Assembly: GCF_001748285.1 (NCBI RefSeq) | Contig: NZ_BDGT01000005.1 | Location: forward strand, 1 to 64,000 | Direction: 5' to 3' | DNA length: 64,000 bases | Source of the DNA: Thermogemmatispora onikobensis | GTDB lineage: Bacteria; Chloroflexota; Ktedonobacteria; Ktedonobacterales; Ktedonobacteraceae | In this document: positions 52,611 through 62,220 of the stretch, one piece after another | Layout: each line of letters opens with the position of its first letter | How positions within the stretch are numbered: position 1 is the first letter of the stretch | Program-made: the position numbers and the translations under genes | Notes under the pieces: model-generated | What the model saw: the letters and a program-made list of their open reading frames with translations, nothing else | Databases searched by the model: none | What the model was told of the DNA's origin: nothing

Positions 52611-53555
52611 TCAGCAGAGCGAAGGTTGCAGGGAGATGGTAGTATGCTCGCTCTGACCGGCGGGCTGCACGAGCCAGCGTGGCTCGCTCAGGTACTTCCA
52701 GCCGCCGTCGGCCAGGATGATCACAATCTTACCTTCTTCCATGTGCTCAGCCACGCGCAGAGCCACGTCCAGCACGGCCCCGCTCGACGGGCCGGCAAAG
52801 ATCCCTTCTTGCTCCTTGAGCTGTCGCGTGCGCTCCCAGGCTTGTTGACTGGAGACCAGCAGGCGCTCATCGATGACGCCTAGATCCAGCACCGGGGGAA
52901 CGAAGCCATCGGCCAGGTTGCGCAGACCCTGGATGCTGTCACCCTGGACCGGCTCGGCCCCGATGATGCGGATGGTCGGGTTGTGTTCTTTGAGGCGGCG
53001 CCCGATGCCGGTCAGGGTGCCGCCGGAGCCGAGGCCAGCCACCACCACGCTGACATCGGGCAGATCGCGCAGCAGCTCCACCCCGGTGGTCTCATAATGG
53101 GCGGCGGGATTGGCCTCGTTCCCGTATTGGAAGAGCATCACGTAGCGCGGATCATCTCGCGCGATCTCCTGAGCCAGGCGGATGGCGCCGTTGCTGCCCG
53201 CCGCGCCCGGCGAAGTAATCACTGTGGCCCCGTAGAGCTCCAGCATGCGCCGCTTATCCTGTGTCCCCTTCTCCGAGACCACCGCTGTGAAGCGGTAGCC
53301 TTTCATCGTGGCGATCAAGGCCAGAGCCACGCCTGTGTTGCCGCTGGTCGGCTCCAGCAAGATCGAGTCCGGCTTGAGCAGGCCACGGGCCTCGGCATCC
53401 TCGATCATCTTGAGGGCGATGCGATCCTTGATGCTCCCCGAAGGATTGGAGCCTTCCATCTTGGCGAAGATGCGCACACGCGGGCGTGGGCTAAAGCTCT
53501 TCAGTTCAATCAGGGGGGTGTTGCCTACTGTTTCCAATATGCTGCCGTAATACAT
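52611..53555 (-). CDS. cysteine synthase (O-acetylserine sulfhydrylase, CysK/CysM type)
   Basis: 314 residues. PLP-Lys motif SNPSGSIKDRIALKMIEDAE, substrate loop EPTSGNTGVALALIA, phosphate-binding loop GLGSGGTLTGIGRRLKE, and PSSGAVLDVALRVAEH near the end. It makes cysteine from O-acetylserine and sulfide in the cytoplasm. CysK, CysM and cystathionine beta-synthase-like forms cannot be separated by eye. Its ATG at 53555 is 41 bases after the decarboxylase stop, with GGAGGGAACG before it, so the two are one operon. Confidence 0.92.
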   Translation of the reverse strand: MYYGSILETVGNTPLIELKSFSPRPRVRIFAKMEGSNPSGSIKDRIALKMIEDAEARGLLKPDSILLEPTSGNTGVALALIATMKGYRFTAVVSEKGTQDKRRMLELYGATVITSPGAAGSNGAIRLAQEIARDDPRYVMLFQYGNEANPAAHYETTGVELLRDLPDVSVVVAGLGSGGTLTGIGRRLKEHNPTIRIIGAEPVQGDSIQGLRNLADGFVPPVLDLGVIDERLLVSSQQAWERTRQLKEQEGIFAGPSSGAVLDVALRVAEHMEEGKIVIILADGGWKYLSEPRWLVQPAGQSEHTTISLQPSLC

Positions 53556-53596
53556 GAGAAAAGACGTTCCCTCCTTTCAGGGGCGCCCGGCTCGGC

Positions 53597-55060
53597 TCAG
53601 AGATCGCAGAGCGCCCTGCCGACGGTCAGGACCTCATCGACCATGACCTGGATATCGTTGGCGGTCGTGGCGTAGTGCACCAGGCAGGCGCGCAGCAGCT
53701 CCTGACCGCGCAGGCGGGTGCTGGTCAGAAAGACCCGTCCGCGGCGCTGGATCTCACGCGCCAGTTGCCGATTGAGGCGGTTGAGCAGCGTCGGCTCATC
53801 GCGCAGGGCGGGCGGAGCGTAGCGGAAGCGCACGATGCTCAGGGGACCACCCGAGATCAGTTCCAGCTCAGACTGGGCCACGACCTCGCGCGCCAGCAGA
53901 CGGGCCAGGCTGATATTGTTGCTGATGGCGCGGGCCAGGCCGGCGCGGCCCGCCGTGCGTACAGTAGCCCAGGCGTCGAGCGCGCGGAAGCGGCGCGTGC
54001 GCTGTAAGGTATATTCAGACATCCAGGTGGCATCGTCCTCGTCGTCGCTCTGAGTGAGGCGGAAAGCGTCATGCAGAGCGGAGCCGTGGCGCACAAGGGC
54101 GCAGCCGCAGTCGATGGGGACCGAGAGCCACTTATGCTGGTCGGTGGCCAGCGAGTCGACCTGATCGATGCCGCGATAGAGCGGGGCGACTCGCTCGTCG
54201 AGGATGCCGAAGGCGCCGTAGGCTCCGTCGACGTGCAACCAGAGGCCCTCGGCGTGGCATAGCTCAGCCAGCTCCTGGAGCGGGTCAATGGCCCCGGTCT
54301 CGACGGTGCCGGCGGTGGCCGCCACGCAGAACGGGCGCAGCCCGGCGGCGCGGTCCTCGTGGATGCGGCGCTCCAGGGCCGCCAGGTCCATGCGATAGTC
54401 TGGGGTGGAGGGCACGATATGGATCGCCGCGCTACCCAGGCCCATCGCTTCGACCGAGCGGCGAATGCTGAAGTGACCCTGATCGGACTGGTAGAGCACA
54501 AGTGGTGGATGGTGGCCCTGCAGACCCTCGCGGCGTACGTTCCAGCCGTCTTGTTCGGCGGCCCAGTAGCGGGCGGCCTGCAGACAGGTAAAGTTGGCCT
54601 CGGAGCCGCCACTGACAAAGACGCCGGCGCTGCCTTCGGTCGGGAGGCCGGCCAGTTCCATCATCCAGTGGACAGCGCAGCGCTCCAGTTCCTGGCCAGC
54701 GTGATCGCCGATGCCGCAGTTGGGATTCATTGCCGCCGCCAGCGGCTTGAGCAGAATGCTGGCGTGCGAAGGGGCCGAATTGATCCAGCCGGCGAAGCGC
54801 GGATGGCCATTACCCTGGGGATAGGGCAGAATCAGCTCGCGCAGCAGCGTCAGCGTCTCTTCAAAAGGCTGCCCCTCTTCGGGGAGCGCTTGCCCGCTGA
54901 TCTGCTGACGTATCTCTACAGGCAGAGGCTGCCAGACGGGACGCTCCTCAATGCCGCTCAGATAGCGCTCCAGCTCGTCGAGAACCAGGTCGCCGTAGCG
55001 GCGCAGGCGCTCCGGCTCGAAGGCGAGGCCTGTACCAGTGATAAAGCCTGTTACGGTCAT
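53597..55060 (-). CDS. PLP-dependent group II amino acid decarboxylase
   Basis: 487 residues from ATG 55060, with the motifs of aromatic-L-amino-acid/glutamate decarboxylases: GHPRFAGWINSAPSHASILL, FVSGGSEANFTCLQAARYWA, WLHVDGAYGAF and the PLP Lys in SLATDQHKWLSVP. It could act on tyrosine, tryptophan, Dopa or another amino acid; substrate residues cannot be judged. AAGGAAAGGAG lies 15-25 bases before ATG 55060; ATG 55099 is an alternative without a ribosome site. In one operon with cysK/M. The upstream gap holds a 16-bp motif and a palindrome. Confidence 0.85.
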   Translation of the reverse strand: MTVTGFITGTGLAFEPERLRRYGDLVLDELERYLSGIEERPVWQPLPVEIRQQISGQALPEEGQPFEETLTLLRELILPYPQGNGHPRFAGWINSAPSHASILLKPLAAAMNPNCGIGDHAGQELERCAVHWMMELAGLPTEGSAGVFVSGGSEANFTCLQAARYWAAEQDGWNVRREGLQGHHPPLVLYQSDQGHFSIRRSVEAMGLGSAAIHIVPSTPDYRMDLAALERRIHEDRAAGLRPFCVAATAGTVETGAIDPLQELAELCHAEGLWLHVDGAYGAFGILDERVAPLYRGIDQVDSLATDQHKWLSVPIDCGCALVRHGSALHDAFRLTQSDDEDDATWMSEYTLQRTRRFRALDAWATVRTAGRAGLARAISNNISLARLLAREVVAQSELELISGGPLSIVRFRYAPPALRDEPTLLNRLNRQLAREIQRRGRVFLTSTRLRGQELLRACLVHYATTANDIQVMVDEVLTVGRALCDL

Positions 55061-55132
55061 ACTGATGGTCTCTGACTCCTTTCCTTTCCCTCCAAGCATG
55101 CCACCGCTGTCTGAAATTTGGGCGCAGGCTTG

Positions 55133-55148
55133 CTAAAAATTCGCTGAA
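55133..55148 (-). repeat. 16-bp motif copy 3 (TTCAGCGAATTTTTAG)
   Basis: One mismatch from copy 1. It lies about 75 bases upstream of the decarboxylase start, in the same orientation as copy 1 before the ligase gene. Confidence 0.5.
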
Positions 55149-55177
55149 TCCGGCGGCTCTGCAGCGGGACTTTACAG

Positions 55178-55190
55178 AATTGTTACAATT
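55178..55190. promoter_or_regulatory. 13-bp palindrome, operator-like
   Basis: AATTGT-T-ACAATT, a perfect odd palindrome in the divergent gap between the decarboxylase operon and leuC. A repressor site is possible; no regulator is adjacent. Confidence 0.4.
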
Positions 55191-55286
55191 TTTTTGCCTA
55201 TGCTTGATCAAGGAAGGGTCGTCTGAGCGCCTGGCAGAGCTGCTACTGACTGGGAGCGCTCTGGACGGGAGAGGAGCCGCGTGCTA

Positions 55287-55316
55287 TTGTGGATAACTCA
55301 CCATCTGGGGTAAAAT
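55287..55316 (+). promoter_or_regulatory. possible promoter of leuCD
   Basis: TTGTGG (55287-55292), 18-bp spacer, TAAAAT (55311-55316). The leader to ATG 55516 is ~190 bases and contains a GCATAGC/GCTATGC hairpin (around 55394-55421). Confidence 0.45.
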
Positions 55317-55515
55317 AGAGGAACAGATAGAGGGCGGAAACACCATTGCCTGCTGCTTTCCCAACGTTTTTCTTTTATCCTGCTTTTCCTGCATAGCGAG
55401 CAGATGCTATGCGTTCAGGCAGGCCAGCCACGCAGGCAAGCCGGCATTGGGGCAGGCTTGTTGCGCGAGCAGAGCGGCCCGCAGCCAGACTCAGACAGGA
55501 ACTGGAGAGAGAAGT

Positions 55516-56925
55516 ATGCCAAAGTCCATGTTTGAGAAGATCTGGGAAGCGCATGTTGTGCGAGACGTTCCCGGAGAGTCGACTATTCTCTATATCGACC
55601 GTCACCTGGTGCATGAGGCGACCTCGCCGCAGGCTTTCGCTGGCCTCAGAGCGGCGGGACGCAAGGTCAGGCGTCCTGATGCCACGATTGCGGTGCTTGA
55701 CCACAACGTGCCGACCCTCCAGGTGCGCGGCAGGCGGGTGCTGGAGCTTGTGGATCAGGCGAGTGCGCTCTGCATCACGACGATGGAGCAGCACGCCCGC
55801 GAGTTCGGCATTACCCTCTTCGATATGAACGATGAGCGTCAGGGGATCGTGCACATTATCGGCCCCGAGCAGGGTCTGACGCTTCCCGGCATGACCATCG
55901 TCTGTGGCGATTCGCATACCTCGACGCATGGGGCAGTAGGCGCGCTGGCCTTTGGCATCGGCACCAGCGAGATCGAGCATGTGCTGGCGACGCAGTGCCT
56001 GTTGCAGAAGAAGCCACGCTCGATGAATATCCGCATCGAGGGAAGCCTCGGCCCGGGCATTACGGCCAAGGATATCGCGCTCTATATGATTGGGCGCCTG
56101 GGCACGGGCGTGGGTACGGGCCATGTGGTTGAGTTCAGCGGCTCGGCGGTGCGCAGTCTCTCGATGGAGGGCCGCATGACGCTCTGTAACATGGCCATCG
56201 AGGCGGGCGCGCGCGCTGGCATGGTGGCCCCCGACGAGACGACCTTTGCGTATCTGAAAGGCCGCCCCTTCGCTCCCAAAGGCGCCCTCTTCGAGAAGGC
56301 AGTCGAGGCCTGGAAGCAGCTGCCGAGCGATCCCGGTGCCCACTTCGATACGGTGCACGAGATCAATATCGACGGGCTGGCCCCGCAAGTGACCTGGGGT
56401 ACCAATCCGGGGATGGTGGCCGATGTGACCGGTCGTGTGCCCGATCCCGCCGACGAGTCTGATCCACAGAAGCGCCGTGCCTATGAGCGCGCGCTGGAGT
56501 ATATGGGCCTGGAGCCGGGCCAGAAGATTACCGATATCCGCGTCGATACGGTCTTTATTGGCTCCTGCACGAATTCACGCCTCGAAGACCTGCGCCTGGC
56601 AGCGCAGATGGTCAAGGGCCGCCATGTGGCGCCAGGTGTGCGGGCCCTGGTGGTGCCCGGTTCGATGCAGGTGCGGCGCATGGCTGAGGAGGAGGGCCTG
56701 GCCGATATTTTCCGCGAGGCCGGTTTCGAGTGGCGCGCCTCCGGCTGTAGCATGTGCATCGCCATGAATGGCGACCGCTTGAGCGAGGGCGAGCGCTGTG
56801 CCTCCACAAGCAACCGCAATTTCGAGGGCCGGCAGGGCAAGGGTGGACGTACCCATCTGGTGAGTCCTCCAATGGCCGCCGCCGCTGCAATCGCGGGCCA
56901 CTTTGTCGATATCCGCGATTTCTAG
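55516..56925 (+). CDS. leuC: 3-isopropylmalate dehydratase large subunit
   Basis: 469 residues, aconitase family. Start ATG 55516 ([15 protein letters not shown]) after GGAGAGAG. The [4Fe-4S] ligands are visible: Cys in [14 protein letters not shown] and Cys pair in [13 protein letters not shown]. Also [20 protein letters not shown], typical of LeuC. With LeuD it isomerises 2- to 3-isopropylmalate in leucine synthesis. LeuD follows 88 bases later. LeuA lies 10 kb away and no leuB is in the window. Confidence 0.96.
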   Translation: MPKSMFEKIWEAHVVRDVPGESTILYIDRHLVHEATSPQAFAGLRAAGRKVRRPDATIAVLDHNVPTLQVRGRRVLELVDQASALCITTMEQHAREFGITLFDMNDERQGIVHIIGPEQGLTLPGMTIVCGDSHTSTHGAVGALAFGIGTSEIEHVLATQCLLQKKPRSMNIRIEGSLGPGITAKDIALYMIGRLGTGVGTGHVVEFSGSAVRSLSMEGRMTLCNMAIEAGARAGMVAPDETTFAYLKGRPFAPKGALFEKAVEAWKQLPSDPGAHFDTVHEINIDGLAPQVTWGTNPGMVADVTGRVPDPADESDPQKRRAYERALEYMGLEPGQKITDIRVDTVFIGSCTNSRLEDLRLAAQMVKGRHVAPGVRALVVPGSMQVRRMAEEEGLADIFREAGFEWRASGCSMCIAMNGDRLSEGERCASTSNRNFEGRQGKGGRTHLVSPPMAAAAAIAGHFVDIRDF

Positions 56926-57013
56926 GACGCAACGGCTCTGGATCTGACCAGCAGAGCGGACAGAGAGAGCGAGCGCAAAGAGAGAGCTTTGCAGAAGGAG
57001 GCAGAGCGAGACA

Positions 57014-57634
57014 ATGGAACCCTTTACCCGCCTGAAGGGGCTGGTCGCCCCGCTGAATCGGACTAACGTCAATACGGATGAGATTACGCCGGCACGCTTC
57101 TTGAAGACGATTAGCCGCACCGGCTTCGCCCAGGCCCTGTTTGCTAACTGGCGCTACCTGGGCGACGATCAGACGCCCAACCCCGATTTTGTCCTCAATC
57201 AGCCCCGCTATCAGGGGGCGACGATCTTGCTGGCCGGCGATAATTTCGGCTGCGGCTCTTCGCGCGAACATGCCCCCTGGGCGATCCGCGAGTACGGTTT
57301 CCGCTGCGTGATCGCTCCCAGCTTCGCCGATATCTTCTACAATAACTGCTTCAACAATGGTATTCTGCCGGTGACACTCCCCGAGCCAACGGTGCTGGAG
57401 CTGTTCAAGGAGGTCGAGGCGACCGAAGGCTATACCCTGGAGGTCGATCTGGAGACCCAGACGGTGACGACGCCCGAGGGGCGCGTCTTCCAGTTCCCGA
57501 TCGATGCTTTCCGCAAGCAGGCTATGCTGCAGGGCCTCGACAATATCGGCTGGACGCTCTCGCATCTCGATGAGATCCGCGCCTTTGAGGAGCGTCGGCA
57601 GCAAGAAGCTCCCTGGGTCTTCAGCCTCAAGTGA
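57014..57634 (+). CDS. leuD: 3-isopropylmalate dehydratase small subunit
   Basis: 206 residues of the normal LeuD length, with [36 protein letters not shown] and [17 protein letters not shown]. It forms the swivel domain of the isomerase with LeuC. GAAGGAGGC before ATG 57014. The dehydrogenase genes start 250 bases downstream; a GTG there has its own ribosome site. Confidence 0.96.
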   Translation: MEPFTRLKGLVAPLNRTNVNTDEITPARFLKTISRTGFAQALFANWRYLGDDQTPNPDFVLNQPRYQGATILLAGDNFGCGSSREHAPWAIREYGFRCVIAPSFADIFYNNCFNNGILPVTLPEPTVLELFKEVEATEGYTLEVDLETQTVTTPEGRVFQFPIDAFRKQAMLQGLDNIGWTLSHLDEIRAFEERRQQEAPWVFSLK

Positions 57635-57885
57635 CAAGGGTGTCACTTTTCCGTTGTGGTCTCGGCTGCGCCGCCCTCCGTCCCGCCTTCCGCTGCCGGG
57701 CTGTCTGTGGCCGTTCGATTGGCCAGGCAAGGCCAGTCAGGAGGGTGTGACGGAGCAGAGCGGCGCGGCTGCGAGCAAGGACGTTAGCAGACCGGTCACT
57801 CCGTCGCGGATGTGTGTGCGGCCAGCGAGCGCCAGGCTGCGGCCCGCCTCCGCGCGGAGCGAATATAGAAGAAAAGGAGCGCAAA

Positions 57886-58983
57886 GTGGCGATTCACCAG
57901 ATTGATCCCGGTCTGGTCCCTTTTCAGATTCTTGATCCCGAGGGGAATCTGGTGGGAGAGATGCCTGCTCTCTCGCCGGAGCGCCTGCTCTATTTCTACC
58001 GGATGATGCGCCTGGCGCGGGCTTTCTCGGACCGCATTATTGCCATGCAGCGCCAGGGACGGGCCACGACCTTCGGCTCCCTCACCGGTCAGGAAGCGGC
58101 CACCGTGGGGCTGGCCGCGCCCTTGCAGCCCCAGGACTGGCTGGCAACCTCTTATCGTGAGATTGCCTCGTTGATCGTCAAGGGTGTCCCCCTCAGTACC
58201 CTCGTCTATTCCTTCCGGGGCTATACTCCTCCCAATTGGCCCGCTGAGACGCGTTGTCTCCCCTATCAGATTGTGATTGGAACGCAGATCCCCCATGCGG
58301 TGGGCCTGGCGATGGCGGCCAGAATCGCCGGCGATCCGGTGGTGGCGGTCGGCGTCTGCGGCGACGGGGCGACCTCCGAGGGCGACTTTAACGAGGCGCT
58401 CAACTTTGCCGGGGTCTTCCGTGCCCCGGTGGTGATCATTGTGCAAAACAATGGCTGGGCTATCAGCGTGCCGCGCCATCGTCAGTCGGCGGCGCCAACG
58501 CTGGCGGCCCGCGGCGTCGGCTTCGGCCTGCCCTCGGCTCTGGTCGATGGCAACGATATTCTGGCGGTCTATGAGACGGTGCGTCAGGCCGTGGAGCGGG
58601 CGCGCGCCGGCGATGGGCCAACCTTGATCGAGCTGCTGACCTACCGTCTCGGCTCGCATACGACCGCCGACGATGCCAGCCGCTACCGCGATCCCGCCGA
58701 GGTCGAGGCCTGGCGCGCCAAAGATCCCATTGCCCGCCTGCAGAAGTTTCTGCGGCGCCGCGATCTGCTCAGCGAGGAGCAGGATGAGGAGATTGGGGCC
58801 TCCGTGCTGGCGGAGATCGATGCGGCGGTGCGTGAGGCTGAGGCCATGCCGCCGATGGCTCCCGATAGCTTCTTTGACTATGTCAGCGCGACGCTGCCGC
58901 CGCGCCTGCAGGAGCAGCGCGCCGAGCTGCTGCGCTTTGTGGCGCCGTCTCCATCCCAGCAGCAGCCGGGCGAGCGGCAATGA
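57886..58983 (+). CDS. 2-oxoacid dehydrogenase E1 component, alpha subunit
   Basis: 365 residues from GTG 57886, chosen because AAAGGAG lies six bases before it; the frame upstream to 57814 is a Cys/Pro-rich extension without a ribosome site. ThDP motif GDG (159-161) ... NN (188-189), SYREIASLIVKGVPLSTLV, and the phosphorylation-loop region YRLGSHTTADDASRYRD. E1alpha decarboxylates pyruvate or branched-chain 2-oxo acids with E1beta. The TTADDASRYR form resembles branched-chain and general PdhA-like enzymes of Gram-positives. Operon with the next four genes. Confidence 0.92.
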   Translation: MAIHQIDPGLVPFQILDPEGNLVGEMPALSPERLLYFYRMMRLARAFSDRIIAMQRQGRATTFGSLTGQEAATVGLAAPLQPQDWLATSYREIASLIVKGVPLSTLVYSFRGYTPPNWPAETRCLPYQIVIGTQIPHAVGLAMAARIAGDPVVAVGVCGDGATSEGDFNEALNFAGVFRAPVVIIVQNNGWAISVPRHRQSAAPTLAARGVGFGLPSALVDGNDILAVYETVRQAVERARAGDGPTLIELLTYRLGSHTTADDASRYRDPAEVEAWRAKDPIARLQKFLRRRDLLSEEQDEEIGASVLAEIDAAVREAEAMPPMAPDSFFDYVSATLPPRLQEQRAELLRFVAPSPSQQQPGERQ

Positions 58984-59009
58984 GGAAGGAAGGAAGGGAG
59001 GTGAGCGCA

Positions 59010-59996
59010 ATGGCGTTGCGTCCCATGACAATGATTGAGGCGCTCAATAATGCGCTGGCTTTGGAGCTGGAGCGCGATGAGCGGGTGGTCTTGCTCGGAC
59101 AGGATATCGGCCTCAATGGTGGGGTTTTCCGTGTGACCGATCAGTTGCAGCGCCGCTTTGGCGAGCGGCGCGTTTTCGATACGCCGCTGGCAGAATCGGC
59201 CATTATCGGTACCTCGGTCGGCATGGCGGTCTATGGGCTGCGCCCGATCGCGGAGATTCAGTTTGCCGGCTTTCTCTTCCTCGGCATGAGCCAGTTGGTG
59301 ACGCAGGCGGCCCGCATGCGCTTCCGCAGCGGCGGGGCCTTTAGCTGCCCGCTGGTGGTCCGTTCGCCCTATGGCGGCGGGGTGCGCACGCCCGAGCTGC
59401 ATTCCGATAGCCTGGAAGGAGTCTTTTTGCAGACGCCGGGCCTCAAGGTGGTCATTCCTTCCAATCCCTACGATGCCAAGGGCCTGCTGGCGGCGGCGGT
59501 GGCCGATCCCGATCCTGTCCTCTTTCTGGAGAATATTAAGCTCTATCGTTCCTTCCGTCAGGAGACGCCGGAGGAGTATTATACGGTGCCGCTGGGGAAG
59601 GCGAAGACGGTGCAGGCAGGCGACGATGTCAGTGTCTTCGCCTATGGGGCGATGGTGCCGGTGGCGCTGGAGGCGGCCCGGCAGGCGCAGCAGGAGCTGG
59701 GGATCAGTGTGGAGGTGATCGATCTGCGCACGGTCTGGCCGCTGGATGAGGAGGCTATTGTCTCTTCGGTGGAGAAGACGGGGCGCGCCGTGGTGGTGCA
59801 TGAGGCGCCGCGCGCCGGCGGCATCGGGGCCGAGGTGACGGCGCTGATCAATGAGCGCTGCCTCTATTCGCTGCTGAAGCCGGTGGCGCGCGTGACGGGC
59901 TACGATACGCCCTATCCGGTGCCCGGGGTGGAGGACTATTATCTACCGACGCCGGCGAAGGTGCTGGCGGCCCTGCGCCAGGTGATGGAACCCTGA
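59010..59996 (+). CDS. 2-oxoacid dehydrogenase E1 component, beta subunit
   Basis: 328 residues from ATG 59010 with GGGAGGTGA before it; the ATG at 58980 overlaps the E1alpha stop and lacks a ribosome site. It begins MTMIEALNNALALELERDER, then VVLLGQDIGLNGGVFRVTDQ, ADPDPVLFLENIKLYR and IDLRTVWPLDEEAIVSSVEK. It binds the ThDP pyrimidine and forms an alpha2beta2 E1. A GGAA repeat (58983-58996) sits just before the ribosome site. Confidence 0.94.
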   Translation: MALRPMTMIEALNNALALELERDERVVLLGQDIGLNGGVFRVTDQLQRRFGERRVFDTPLAESAIIGTSVGMAVYGLRPIAEIQFAGFLFLGMSQLVTQAARMRFRSGGAFSCPLVVRSPYGGGVRTPELHSDSLEGVFLQTPGLKVVIPSNPYDAKGLLAAAVADPDPVLFLENIKLYRSFRQETPEEYYTVPLGKAKTVQAGDDVSVFAYGAMVPVALEAARQAQQELGISVEVIDLRTVWPLDEEAIVSSVEKTGRAVVVHEAPRAGGIGAEVTALINERCLYSLLKPVARVTGYDTPYPVPGVEDYYLPTPAKVLAALRQVMEP

Positions 59997-60237
59997 ACCC
60001 CTGAACGGCGCTGGCTGCCTCGGCGCTCTCTCCGGGAATCAGGGTGAGGCCGACGCCAGAGAGCGAGCGCGGGGTGGCTGGCAAGATAGTCTGCAAAAGA
60101 TCGCGTGCGAGATCAAAGAGGAAGACGCGGGCTGAACGGCGACGAAGGGGCGGGTAACGATGGTGTCCGCCCGGCGAGGACGGGGGCGTTGGCCTCTGCG
60201 TTCGGGCCTGGCCCGCGTTGGAAGAGGTTTGCTTGCT

Positions 60238-61575
60238 ATGGTCGAGTTCAGATTGCCCGATCTGGGCGAGGGTATGGAGGAGGCGGAGATTCGCCGCTGG
60301 CTGGTGCGCGTTGGTGAGCGCGTGACGGCCTACCAGGCGATTGCGGAGGTGGAGACCGATAAGGCGGTGACAGAGATTACATCGCCGGTGACGGGCCGGG
60401 TGGCGGAGATTCGCGTCGGTGAGGGAACGCGAGCGCGCAAGGGCGAGGTCCTGGTGGTCTTTGAGGAGGAGGCCGCTGCGTCGGCGGGAGAGCGCGCGCA
60501 GTCGTCGCCGGTGACGGCTGCGACGGCTGTGACGACTGAGGCGACGGGAGCTTCGCGTGGATCGACGGCTCAGGCGGGGGCGGGCGTCGCTACGACGGTG
60601 GCCCCCGCGGCGGGAGCGGGAGCGGCGAGCGGGGGACGGCGCCGCGTGCTGGCGGCTCCGGCGGTGCGCAAGCTGGCCTTTGAGCTGGGGGTCGATCTGG
60701 AGCAGGTCCCGCCGTCGACACCCGAGGGGCGCGTGACGCTGGCCGATGTGCGGGCTTTCGCCGAGCGCCAGCGAACGGCGGCCACCGAGAGCAGGCCAGA
60801 ACCAGCCCAACCGGTCGCGGTCGCTGCCACGGCCAATGGTGCGCAGCCGCAGCCCGGGGCGGCTCCCGCGCCAGAGGAGGAGCGCCAGGCCCTGACAGGG
60901 TTGCGCCGCCGGATTGCCGAGCGCATGGAACGCTCCTGGCGCAGCATTCCCCATGCCACGGCCTTCGACGAGGCCGATGGCGGCGCCCTGGTGGCCCTAC
61001 GCGAGGCCCTCTTACCCGTGGCTGAGCGGCGTGGGCTGCGCCTCACCTATTTACCTCTCCTGGTCAAGCTACTCATCCCCATCCTCAAGGAATTCCCCAT
61101 TTTCAATGCCAGTCTCGATGAGGAGCGGCGCGAGATTGTCTATAAGCGCGTCTACCACATTGGTATCGCTACCGCCTCGCCCGAGGGCTTGCTTGTGCCG
61201 GTGCTGCGCCATGCCGATCGGCTGAGCCTGGCGCAGATCGCCAGCGAGCTGGAGCGTCTGATCGAGGGCGGACGCCGGCGCTCGCTGGGCCTGCACGAGC
61301 TGACGGGCAGTACCTTCACGCTCAACAACGTGGGGAGCTTCGGCGGTAGCTCTGGCACCCCCATTATCAATTATCCCGAGGCGGCCATTCTGGCCGTGGG
61401 CCGGCTCCAGGAGAAGGCCGTGGTTCGCAACGGCTCCCTGGTGGCGCGTCCAGTCCTGCCGCTGGCGCTCTCCTTCGATCATCGGCTCATCGATGGGGCC
61501 CAGGCGGGTGCCTTTCTGGCGCGTTTCAAGGAGCTGGTCGAGAATCCGCAGCAATTGCTGCTTGATGTGGTGTAA
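60238..61575 (+). CDS. 2-oxoacid dehydrogenase E2 (lipoamide acyltransferase)
   Basis: 445 residues from ATG 60238 (MVEFRLPDLGEGMEEAEI). Lipoyl domain with Lys42 in AEVETDKAVTEITSP, Ala/Thr-rich linker, E3/E1-binding domain (VLAAPAVRKLAFELGVDLEQ, ~150-185), a second linker, and the catalytic domain ending in SFDHRLIDGAQAGAFL, whose His (~415) and DG are the acyltransferase motif. It carries the acyl group from E1 to CoA. A long Arg-rich frame upstream to 60160 is not coding. The 241-base gap after E1beta is the largest in the cluster. Confidence 0.94.
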   Translation: MVEFRLPDLGEGMEEAEIRRWLVRVGERVTAYQAIAEVETDKAVTEITSPVTGRVAEIRVGEGTRARKGEVLVVFEEEAAASAGERAQSSPVTAATAVTTEATGASRGSTAQAGAGVATTVAPAAGAGAASGGRRRVLAAPAVRKLAFELGVDLEQVPPSTPEGRVTLADVRAFAERQRTAATESRPEPAQPVAVAATANGAQPQPGAAPAPEEERQALTGLRRRIAERMERSWRSIPHATAFDEADGGALVALREALLPVAERRGLRLTYLPLLVKLLIPILKEFPIFNASLDEERREIVYKRVYHIGIATASPEGLLVPVLRHADRLSLAQIASELERLIEGGRRRSLGLHELTGSTFTLNNVGSFGGSSGTPIINYPEAAILAVGRLQEKAVVRNGSLVARPVLPLALSFDHRLIDGAQAGAFLARFKELVENPQQLLLDVV

Positions 61576-61689
61576 TCTCAACGATTGACTCAAGATCTGG
61601 TCAGGAGGGCCGGCCCGCGCGGCACGGACGGGGAAGGGGACTGTGCGGCCCGACCCTCCTGGGGCAAGCGTGTCGGAAGGAGGCCGACC

Positions 61690-62031
61690 GTGGCAACTGC
61701 CGAGGAGATCATTAAGGCTGTCGCCGTTCTGGTAAAACAAGAGGGCAAGGAGATTTTTAGCCGCGAGGATATTCGTCGCCAGCTCGGGGTTGATCGCCCG
61801 ACCTGGGAGCGCAGCTATACCGGGATCTTTCAGATGATGCGCTCAGATGGGGTCTCGAAGATCAAGTATGGAACAGCGCGCCCGCGCCGGGTGGAGAATG
61901 CCAGCCATCCCTTGAAGGTGGGCCCTCGCTTCAAGGATGTCTTCCGCCGCGTCGAGCATGGGCGGCATACCCTAACCGAGTATGGCTGGCGCCTGGTCGA
62001 TGAGGTACTGGCCGAAGAGCGCTCCGGCTGA
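61690..62031 (+). CDS. small conserved-looking protein between E2 and E3 genes
   Basis: 113 residues from GTG 61690, with GGAAGGAGG six bases before. N-terminus: TAEEIIKAVAVLVKQEGKEI, FSREDIRRQLGVDRPTWERS, consistent with a winged-helix fold; the rest is basic (IKYGTARPRRVENASHP, RFKDVFRRVEHGRHTLTEYG). No family assigned. Lying inside the dehydrogenase operon it may regulate it or act with the complex; neither is shown. Confidence 0.7.
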   Translation: MATAEEIIKAVAVLVKQEGKEIFSREDIRRQLGVDRPTWERSYTGIFQMMRSDGVSKIKYGTARPRRVENASHPLKVGPRFKDVFRRVEHGRHTLTEYGWRLVDEVLAEERSG

Positions 62032-62220
62032 GTTGCTGCAAGCGCCTGATTGGTCTGGTCGGCGTTGACCAGTGGGCGTGCGCTGCCTGGGAAAAACTGG
62101 CCGAGACAGGGAGGTCGGCGGCCCGTTGTTTCTCCTTCTCCAGAGCGGGCGCGTCTGGGAGCCGGGAGCGGCGAGAGCGCAGAGAGGCAAGAGTGCTGTA
62201 GCGAGAGGAGAACGGACGCT

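Noticed and set aside
51299-60954. Long antisense frames at 51299-52609, 57796-59031 and 59848-60954
   Set aside because: Each lies opposite a well-defined enzyme gene (histidine kinase, E1alpha, E2) and shows only reversed codon bias.
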